64,000 nt of DNA from Cardinalis cardinalis (taxonomy: Eukaryota > Chordata > Aves > Passeriformes > Cardinalidae). The stretch spans positions 930,001 through 994,000 of the forward strand of contig JACDOX010000115.1 in NCBI GenBank assembly GCA_014549065.1. Reading direction: 5' to 3'. Shown here one piece after another: positions 52,930 through 62,030 of the stretch. Within the stretch, counting starts at the first letter, position 1. Every line of letters begins with the position of its first letter. The translations under genes were made by a program, and so were the position numbers. The notes beneath the pieces were generated by a model. That model was given only the letters and a program-made list of their open reading frames with translations, searched no databases and was not told the DNA's origin.

Positions 52930-53425
52930 CTCCTCCAAAAGTTTTTTTTTGAGCTGTTGGTACTGATGTCCCCAGTTCTGAAGCACTTTTTCTAAAGAAT
53001 TTTCTTGACATAAGGCTTACAACAGTGAACAGAACAGTGGGCTTTCTGTGATGCCTGGATCATCACCCAGAATTACCACTGTTTATTTAAAAGTCAACAG
53101 TATACCCAGGTAGGTCAAATGCTTTGTCACAATTTGTGTTACCTTGTATTTTATGTGTTGTGCTCTCAGTTCACCCAGCTTTATTGCATGTCACTGGAGT
53201 GCCATACAGCCTCTAGTCCTAATTATTCCATATAACTCTGTGGCATCTGCAGGTTTTTGCCACCNTGCAAATCATCTTTAGATCTCTCATGGATAATATG
53301 AACTGTCTCACTGTGGGGCTTTGTGCAGACACTGACAACTTTTGACACATTTAAATTCGACGATTATTTCTCCTCTTTAATTTCTGTCTTGCTGCCAGTT
53401 GCTATCCACTTTAGCTTTGGGTTTG
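52930..53425 (-). mobile_element. Ancient CR1/L3-like LINE fragment, minus strand
   Basis: The clearest part runs from about 53160 to 53425. It reads CTGTGGCATCTGCAGGTTTT and then TGCCACC, followed by an ATCT...CTCTCATGGATAATATGAAC segment, GTGGGGCTTTGTGCAGACAC, and TTTCTGTCTTGCTGCCAGTT before GCTATCCACTT. This order is that of the complementary strand of an old CR1/L3-type reverse transcriptase around the catalytic region. The corresponding part of the young copy at 3.9-4.15 kb has the same landmarks. Divergence is high. The left part (52930-53160) is only weakly supported. Confidence 0.5.
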
Positions 53426-54466
53426 TGTTTTCCACTGTACCTGTAAGCCATAGAGAGGTGTTAATTCCTTGAATGCCACCCTGTCTGGCAGCTAATTTTC
53501 TCCTGTCGTATCAGCTGTGAATACCAGGCCACCGCAGCTGTTTCTGCAAGGCAATAGGCTTGGCCTCTTTCCCAAGGCAAATCCTTTCCCACCCCACCAA
53601 ATTCCTAGTTTCTTCTAGAAAGACCAAGAGTTACAGAGAGTCATGTAAAAAATAGCAAAAGGCTGCCCTTCTCAGTAAGGGGGGAAAATTCCACTCCAGA
53701 GCAACCCAAAATGCACTGAACAAAGCAGCATTATCTGTGACAGTCTCATCACTTAAGGGAATGCAGTAACATTGCAGTAATATTGCCACACAAATTGAGA
53801 TGTCTCCCAGGTCCAAACTCTCTCTAAATAAGGGCCATCCATAATTCAGTGCTGGCTGGTCTAGCAGTAGTGGTCATTATAATGAAGCAGTTTGGGTAAA
53901 AACAGAATCATAGGAAGGTAGCGACTTGATAAATATATTAACAAGTTAATATCACAGAGGGTGTAAATCATCTTAAACTCCTCTATAATCTCTAAAACAC
54001 TGCCTGTATCTGCCCTTGGATGTAGTTGCACAGGTCTGAAAATTTGCTTCTAATTCAGGCTGGCAAGGGTGATGGAAAGCCCTTACCAGAGAGCAGAGTC
54101 TGGTTCTTGAGCTGCAGATATTGCTTAGCATATACTTAATTAATTCTTAGTGTTCCTTGAATGAGAATGAGTTTTTGACACAAGCACCCACTGCTCCAGA
54201 GCTCTCTGAACCAAGGTTGTGTTGCGTTACAGCCACAAGAAGAAATTTTTGACTAGTTTTGTTTTCAGACACCATCTCTAGTTGAGCACTAAAACTGCAG
54301 TGCAGAAAAAAAAGATCTCCAAGTCCTCTAACTGGAAATATTGTTCCTCTTCCCCATTGGAATTAAATAAAAAAATGTGACATTCATTTCTACTGATGTA
54401 AGTATTTGCAAATACATATATTTGTAAAACTTTAATTTTAGGCCTAAGTGAACCTGACATGTCTTT
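53426..54466. other. Unique non-coding DNA, no gene recognised
   Basis: No gene is recognised. An 11-base near-duplicate (GCAGTAACATT/GCAGTAATATT) lies at 53763-53784. A CR1-tail-like string (ACAGAATCATAG) at about 53904 is too short to call. The right part may be the decayed upstream body of the MIR-like element that follows. Confidence 0.6.
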
Positions 54467-54564
54467 TTAAGGAGCTTGCCCAAGGCCACACAGTGGCTCT
54501 GTGTCAGCCAGGATTAGACCTCAGGAATTGTTGCTTTTCAGTCCACTAGACCAAGCTGCCTCTC
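54467..54564 (+). mobile_element. MIR-type SINE, 3' part, plus strand
   Basis: The stretch GAGCTTGCCCAAGGCCACAC through AGTGGCTC, GTCAGCCAGGATTAGACCTC, CAGTCCACTAGACCAAGC and TGCCTCTC follows the 3' half of MIR-type CORE-SINEs in order. These are old tRNA-derived SINEs, mobilised by L2-type LINEs and shared across amniotes. The upstream core and tRNA-derived head are not visible, or are decayed in the AT-rich sequence to the left. Confidence 0.8.
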
Positions 54565-55807
54565 ATGCTGCTNTCTGAGCTCTCCAGGCCAGATCAGATC
54601 AGTCTGATCACTTTCTACATGGAGTTGATCTTTAAAAACATGTGTATCCTAACTGCCCAAGAAACCAAAATAATGCTTTTCTGTACCAATAGAGGGCATA
54701 ACTGGTTTTTCCTCTTTTTATTTTAATTTTTTGTGAGACAAAATTAAATCATACCTATGCCCTAAACTTTAGGGGAAAAAAAGGCACTGAGGCACTTAAA
54801 GCTCCAGGGATGCTGGTCTACTTTGCGTTCTCATCCCTTCATCTTTAGCTTGTAACAGGATTGCCTTTTGCCATTTGGCCAACTCCAGAAGGGATGTGGG
54901 TGGCATTCACAGTAGCAAGAAATACACACAAAATCAGGATAAAAGACTTGAACTCAATCAAAGCCTTAACACCTTCTCCCTTATCATTTCAAGTATCCCT
55001 GGACCACAAAGCGTAGTATCCAGAGATTGTATTTTGTCTTATCTCCTTGTCTCAAGGGCTGTGCAAAACAAATCGTGGCTGCATCATGCTCCTTAAGGAG
55101 CAGTGGAAATAATTTCCAGCCAAGGTCTGGCTCCAGAATTTGACTGCTTCCTCTTCCTTCCCCACTTAGTCCAGCTTGTCCTAAGCTCCAGGACAAGACA
55201 CATTTTTTTGCACATACTTTGTCAGTCTGCTGCAGTTTTGTCTGTCTGCCTGATATGTTGGACATGGGCTGCAAAAGAGGGGTCTTGCAGCTGTGCTGCA
55301 GCAGGCAGCACAACATCTCCATTCCTGCTTGCAGGAATACCCATANCATGCTCTGCTGGGGCTGTACATCCATCCCAATCCAAGCACAAGCTTCCCTCCC
55401 TGTGGCATCCAAGAGAGGAGCTTTGGGGGTCACGCCACATGGAGAGATTTGGGATGCTGATGGCATGACAAACAGAAAGATCAGAGGAATTTTTGTCACA
55501 GGAGTTGTGAAGTATTTAGAGCGTGAGAAGAGGATACTTAGCAGAACAGAAGTTTTTAAACCACTAGCTGAAGGCCTGACATTAAGGCAATTAACAAATC
55601 AAGATAGATTATGTAGATTTCCCTGGATCTGCTGGGAAACTGCTGCTTATTGCAGTTTTTCAAGGCCCTTTAAAACTCTGCCTGTACTAAGCCAGACTAA
55701 GTAGAAGTTCCTTTTTGTAATGTTACAGGAAATTTGCCAGCCTTCAGATTTTCATGATGTACATACAGTAACTGTGGGAGAACTTCTTACCATCTGCAGG
55801 TAATAAC
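54565..55807. other. Region open on both strands, no gene recognised
   Basis: Between two MIR-like pieces. The minus strand is open over 54984-55499 (171 codons from a GTG, about 160 from the first ATG) and the plus strand over 55103-55468 and 55219-55704. None of the translations has a recognisable domain, and each long frame contains an N. The local GC content is above average from about 55080 to 55450, which by itself lengthens chance frames. No repeat family could be assigned. Confidence 0.5.
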
Positions 55808-55912
55808 AGTAATGCCTTGCACTGTTACCATGCCTTTCATCTGTGGATATCAAAAGGCTTTCTAAACATTAACTAGTTACATGGCATCACTCCAGTGAGA
55901 TATGTACTTCTA
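55808..55912 (+). mobile_element. MIR-type SINE, middle part, plus strand
   Basis: TAATGCCTTGCACTGTTACC followed by ATGCCTTTCATCTGTGGATA, TCAAAAGGCTTTCTAAACAT, TAACTAGTTA and a CCAGTGAGATATGTA segment follows an amniote MIR-like consensus (GCACTTA-AT-GCGCCTTTCATC-TCTCAAAGCGCTTTACAAAC type). The part present lies upstream of the segment preserved at 54467-54564 within the same consensus. The two are in the same orientation but in reversed order along the strand, so they are separate insertions. Confidence 0.75.
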
Positions 55913-57254
55913 ACTTGGATGGCTCGGGTGATTTCTATTAATCTAAGAGCTCTCATAAGACTGCCAAGGCTTTGCTTACAAGGCAAAGATAATGATAGGC
56001 AAGAAGTGTTGGTTTGGAGCCTGAAGACTAGGACAGCTTAGGGAGAGGGACTGCTTTAACTAAGCCATTTTTATATATTTTCGCTGTGTTCTTAAAAATC
56101 CTTTACTGACCTAAAATCTGAGTAGCCGTGTAAAAGGAGATAAATATGCATCTAGGGATAGCTGAAAGTAATGTGTTTTCTAGGAGAAGGAATATAAAAA
56201 GTCTTGATGTTGACTCAAGGTAAAACAAAACCTAACCAAACTACTCCCACAGCAGACACAAACCCTTTGGCAGCCTGTGGTGGTGTTCCATCAAACCCCT
56301 GAAAGTTGAGTTTACTTTTAGAGTTTGATTATCATCCTTTTAATAGATTTACTTTTCAATGGCAAAAGAGAAAAATCTTTTCTGGCAGAAATGTTCTATT
56401 CTCACATGGGTTAATTTTCAAAATACATTTCTATCTGAGAAGCAGTGAAATTTCTTTGGTCATTTTAAAGGGAATCACTGGGAATATGAATTTGGGTGTT
56501 CCTTGTACTAAGACAGTGTTCTATCCACTCTCTCAGAGCTGAGGTGAAAAACCTTATCTCGTTACAATTCAGCCTTTGCTGAAGCCCAGCTTTTCAGGAG
56601 AAGGAAGGAAAGCAATCACTTCCCAAGAGAGACTGGGCACCTGGCACAGATCAGCCCAGATAACTCTGAAGTGTCTAAGCTGTTCAACAGGGACTGCAAC
56701 CAGGGCTTACACACCTGTGATATAGCTTTGCCTCTGCTGTGATCTGATGAATCCTTTGGGCAAACCCCATAGGGCTCCACCATCAGCATTGTGGTACTAA
56801 CTGGCTAAGGCAGGTATCTGAAATTCTTTGTTGCTCTTGTTTTGCAAAAATCTCCACACAGAGAAGATCCCAAAGAGAAAATGTAGTCACCAATTAGGCC
56901 AAGTGAGATGAAGCTCACAGTGGGGTTGCAGCTGCCCTGTGTATTGTTTTTGCATCTGCCAACCACACTGTAATGGAAGTACTGCCCAATTCTGTGCTGA
57001 GCTTTGTGAGACCAACACCTTCACAGAGGAAGCCCAGAAGGGAAGGCCAGACAGAGTCACCATCTATTAAAGTGTAACCNTCTGCCAGGCTCCTCAGCAT
57101 TTTTTGGTCACAGTTGCTGTTTTTAAGAAACAGACATGTTTTAGGATGCTCTCATTATGTTATCCTGTTTAGGAGACAGTGTAAGACCTAGAGGCAAAGA
57201 ACCATGAATATGCATAGAGAGCTGTGTTAGAATTCAGTCACGCTCAACACTGAA

Positions 57255-57306
57255 ATATCCTGGTATAAATCCAGGTCACCTTAATTTCAATCAATAGACT
57301 TCCTGT
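57255..57306. repeat. Possible ancient amniote repeat trace
   Basis: TCCTGGTATAAATCCAGGTC followed by ACCTTAATTTCAATC and GACTTCCTG resembles the GGTGTAAATCC...TTCAATGGA pattern of old turtle/crocodile interspersed repeats, as at 23.5 kb. The match is short and decayed. Confidence 0.3.
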
Positions 57307-59814
57307 ACTTTTAAGCATGCAAAGAATAGTACTGGCTCCAGTGGAACAGTTTGAATCCTTAATATTAAGGATGTATTAGAATCCATGGGGGCAGGAAGAC
57401 TAAGTATGTATGTGATCATCTCACTCCCATGCCAACACTGCTTTAATGTTACAAGAAACCAGTGGATATTACCTGGCCCCNTGTGTCCCTAAGGGAGAGG
57501 AGTTACACACTCCCTCCTTAAGAAATAGGTAAAAAATAATCCACTGTACATTTACTGTGTGGAGCCAGCATGAGAACATCTTTAACACTGTAATAAACAC
57601 CCAACACCACAGCTGAAGTGAACATACATCTTAGCAGAAATGAGTCGTAATTATCAGTTCATTGTTTAATTGTGATCATGCCCCAAGGACTCGTACCATT
57701 TCAGAGAAGACACAGGTGGCAGTCAAAGTAAATGCATGATAAAATACTTGTATGTTATGATTTTATTTTTTAAACATGAAGTTTAAAATCAGTCTTGTAT
57801 GTGTTTTCAGTGAGTAATGCATGGATCTTCTTCCCTTGAAATACTTTTCACAGAATTTGCATGTGTTTCTGACTTATCCTGCTGGGAGTGGAAACTCTCT
57901 TGTGCCCTCTGACAGTGTTCTATTTTAGCATTGACCCGCAGACCCCATGTGAGCCCCCTGGCTAACTGAGGACATTCCAGCAAGGGTGGGCTTACGTAGA
58001 ATCCCACTGGTGTTAGCAGGAGCAGGGAAAAGGCTTTAAGGAGGGCTCTCACACTTTGGCTGTGCTCAGCTGGAGTTGTGCTGAGATGCTCACCATTATT
58101 TTGAAAAGCAGAGAGCATAGTGTGGCCATCAGTCTCAGAAGATCAGAGTCAGGCAGTCCCCCTCAGCTGCTGGTGCCAACTTCAGAAGAATTCTCTTGAA
58201 CTCTTCTTTGTGTCTCCTTTCCTCTTTTTTTTTTAATTAAATACAGTCCTTGATATCTTACTGATAGCAAGAAGATAGGTGCAAGGGCAAGAAATGTTCT
58301 ACATAGGTAGTTTGTACTCTAATTATTGCTTGAGCATTCAGATGCATTAACACACATACACTGCACGTACAGTTCTTGCTGTAACTGCCACATAGCTCAC
58401 TGCTCATGAAAATTTATGGACTCTTTCAATCTTTAAAGATAATCCCAAAAACAACTTTCAATATACCAGAAACTTCACACTCTTGAAGAAGGAGGGAGAG
58501 TCACAACAAATTTCTTTAGTGATACATCATGCTTCATCCCAAGTGTTGGCTAGCTTTTATTTTTTTTTAATTTAGAAATGAAAGGAAATGCTTATCATTT
58601 GTTTATCATCTGATAAACCAGTNTACTGGAGGGCAAGTCCTATTTCTGTAAACAGGCATTGATGCACTTAAAGTATTACAAATGGTGGTTGATGAATATT
58701 CAGCTTATCCATTTTCTTCTCTGTGAATTTATTTTGGAATAAAAAGGAAGGCATAACGAGACTAAATCAAGTATATCTCTTCTCAAAATCTTTCTGCAGT
58801 TCACTTATACTGCTCTGGATGCACAAAGGATTTGTAAAAGCATTCTGCATTTTATTTGTGTGCAAGAACAAGCCTCAGGTGCTGTGATGCTCCTCAGCAT
58901 CTCCTGCGGCTCAGCTTGTGAGAGGTGCTGAGACCATTGCTCAGGCAAGCTCTTGCAGGCAGGCAGTGCATGAGCCATGCAGGGTGCTGCTGTGCCAGGC
59001 TCTGAGCAGCTGAGCACTGCCCAGGGAGGAAGCACCTCAGAGCTGCAGCAGGATCAGGGTAAAGGCTGAAGGAGCTGGGAGGATGCGACTTGGATGGATT
59101 GCTACCCCCCGCATGGGTGTGTAGGCTGGGGGGTAAATGGCAAAGCAGTGAGCTNTTAAGCTGTACATATGAGGGGTTGAATATATGTGCAGTGGGTCCT
59201 AGGGCTGCTCTAGATGTTAGAGGCAGTTTGCAGGCCATGGATGTCTGTCAGGTAATTCAGTGCTGCTTGAGGGTGGGAGATTTAAAAATGTACTTTCAGT
59301 GGAAGGAGATTTGAGGTCAAATAATGACATGACAATGACTTCCTAGGAAACTGTAAGCTTTCTGCAATAGTATTTGTACTGAACTCTTTTCCCTATACAA
59401 CATTAAGAAAAAAAACCTAACCCACAACAAAAAGAAATAAAAAAGAAAAATAAAAACTCTGTCATGTACATACTCATAAGCCATGATTTTGCTTAATTTG
59501 AGCACTATTTGCAGTAGAAACTCACTCAGCCACCCTTCTAAGTGCTGCCATCATTTAATGTAAATGGCTTCATAACAGCTTGGAACAGAAATTGTTACAA
59601 GTCAGAGGTGTCATTCAGAGCAAATCCAGAGAGAAGTCAAGTGACTCTGATATGTGAATCATATTGAATTTGGCTGACTGCAGGATATAATTACCTCCAT
59701 TTATTGTGTTTATGAACATTTCTTTGTATGAAAAGCTGTTTCTTCAGTTTTTTAAAATACTTCGATGGACACAGATTGAGATAAATTCCAACAGAGTGGG
59801 AGAAATGCCTCCCT

Positions 59815-59844
59815 GCACCTGTTTCTCCAGCACCTGTTTCTCCA
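59815..59844. repeat. 15-base perfect tandem duplication
   Basis: GCACCTGTTTCTCCA occurs twice, head to tail, without mismatch (59815-59829 and 59830-59844). Each copy contains an E-box-like CACCTG. Confidence 0.95.
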
Positions 59845-61909
59845 CCATTAATCCTGTTAAGTAGCTCAGAACAATTATGCATTGTGTTCTTACAGTGTGA
59901 GTTTAAAGAAAATGCCAAAGACAAGAAAAAGAGACAGTATTAACACAAATAATTACAGGGAGCACCTTTTTCTCAGTGGTTTCAGCATCACATTTTCTGC
60001 CTGTGTCATATCTAATTGCTAAACAAGGAGCACTGTTTTAGATTAGTGACCAAAAAATCCTTCTCCAGTTAAAGTTTACCTTATAGAAGGGAGGAAAAAG
60101 TGACTCTTCACACTACCTCGTTTGTTGGTAGTCCTTCTGCCTATTCATCGTTGATGCCTAAAGTCTATATTTCCAAATGGAGAAGAACTTATAGTTCCTC
60201 ACTTTTCATCAGAGATGTTATTTCAAAGGTTAGAGGAAGTGAGACAATTTGCATAAAACAACCCTTTAAGAGGTAATGTAGAAAAGTGACTCACTGTTCT
60301 CTCAGATTCTCTCTCTATAGTCAAATCTGAGAATTGTTTTTCTGCTATTTGTTTTTCTGGCAGTGCAGAACTATGCTTTGAGGAGAGGGAAGCACTCGGT
60401 CTGTTGCAGACAAGCATTGAGACAATGAAGCATATGANCATCTGGCTGTTTCATACAGGCAATTTCAGGAAACTCTTTAATCAGGCTTAGGGTCTGCAGC
60501 TATACTGCCCAGGGGTTCCCATGTTAAAAGTGGACAATATTTGACCTTGGATATATGCTTAATGTTTGAATAATATAAATGTTTCCTTTTTCAAAAGGCT
60601 GGAGCACTGACTTTGTTTGGGTCTGCCCCTGAAGCTCCAGATCTACAAAATGAGCTTTTCTTTCAGTGAACACAAAGATGAGCTGCAATGGGGTGTAGCA
60701 GTCAGGCAATTTTGTTCTCCTGAGAGGAGGTTTCTCAGATTAGGCCTCGATGCCAGTTGCACCAAAGCTGTCTGCAAGAGTCTGCAGCTGCACTGTTCAT
60801 AAGTTGTAAGTAAAGCACCTCTTTCCAATGGGCTTTGCTCTTGATCCAGGGCAGCAGTTGTTGGAGTCCATGCTTATTTAACCACACAGACAGCTGTTGA
60901 CATTTTAAACATCTTTTTTAACCAAGAACAGCCAGGAAACCCTGACTTCNAGATGCCTTTGGGCAGAAGAGAAGCAAACATATTGGTGATTGCCATGTTT
61001 TTGGGTACATGTCTCTCACTTTCCATCTGAGAAGACATGACCAGAAATCTCTTCTGCCAAAATGNNTCTTTACACCTGCCTCTGTTCAGAATATGTCTCA
61101 CTTCACACGCATGGATGACAAATGAACAAANGCTGTGAGACCTGGTATTTAAGTANGTGGGGATGAAGAGGAGTATTGGNATGCTGTGGTATCCCTAGGN
61201 TCCCNTTTCCTGGCTCCCCTTTCTATCAGCCAGTGCAAAGGGTATCATCCAGCTCCTGGGGTCTTCATTAATGCCTTCTGCACTGGGCAGCAGGAGGTAG
61301 AGAAGAAGTGAAAGACCTAAATGCTGGTTTGTACGTTTTTGCTACAGAAGATGCAGTTTCACAGGCTGACACCAGCTGCTCATAGGCAAACACAGATCAG
61401 CACACAGATACAGCCAGCCTATTTTTCTCCTTTTTTATTTCTTTAAAGGGCCATCCACTCCCCTTGAAAAGCNCTTCCTTAGGGCACTGTGTGTGCCAGA
61501 TGTATCCTACAGACAAACCAGCAGCTCTCTGTGAGAAAACCAAACAGCGCTGTGTTGCTGCTACCCCAAAGGTCTGCTTCACAGACCCATAGCAGTGACA
61601 GGGGGTAGGATTCAGGAGAAGGGAACACTCTGAGAGAGCATCCTGCAATCTTTACAGAGGAACAGCCTGAAAAGNTTTGGCTGGGATTACCTTGTGCTGG
61701 GTCCCCCAAGTTCAGTTGCCATGTCACTCATACCCACAGGAACCCTTCTTTTCGGTCCCCTCAGCAGCAGGGACAAGGCAGCAGAGGCATCTCCTTACTC
61801 CTGNCACTTTTCTGGGTGCCCTCATGCTGTGCCCAGATGTCTGAATTCACATCGAGCTTGTGCTCAAGATTTCTGCATTCAATTAACTCTCAAGCAGNGT
61901 GATTATCAC

Positions 61910-62030
61910 TTGCACCTTTCTGATAAATGGCATTAATTCACGGAAATATGCTAATTAAATTATTTGCATTTTCCCCTGTTGTTGAAGAGGCCTGAGCTGT
62001 AACTATCACAGCCTGGACACAAATGCTTCT
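61910..62030. promoter_or_regulatory. Candidate regulatory element: homeodomain and octamer motifs
   Basis: Within 22 bases the plus strand carries ATGCTAAT (61948-61955, octamer-like), TAATTAAA (61952-61959, homeodomain core) and ATTTGCAT (61962-61969, a perfect octamer for POU factors on the minus strand). CATTAATTC lies just upstream at about 61931. Octamer/TAATTA clusters of this kind are typical of conserved developmental enhancers in vertebrate gene deserts. Conservation is not visible from a single genome, so this remains a candidate. Confidence 0.3.

Larger units (their letters stand above)
55913..61909. other. Unique non-coding DNA, no gene recognised
   Basis: About 6 kb without a recognisable gene. 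Frames at 57807-58118 (minus), 58894-59238 (minus), 61397-61648 (minus) and 61694-61936 (plus) lack identifiable motifs. The region includes a GC-rich patch at about 58870-59130, a 15-base tandem duplication at 59815, a possible ancient repeat at 57255, and a cluster of single Ns at 61065-61205. Confidence 0.6.

Noticed and set aside
53904..53915. ACAGAATCATAG string resembling a CR1 3' tail
   Set aside because: Only about 12 bases match and the following sequence does not resemble any CR1 3' end, so it may be coincidence.
54591..54614. GATCAG/CTGATC palindromic cluster
   Set aside because: A short 13-base palindrome (GATCAGTCTGATC) with no further pairing; expected by chance in a window this size.
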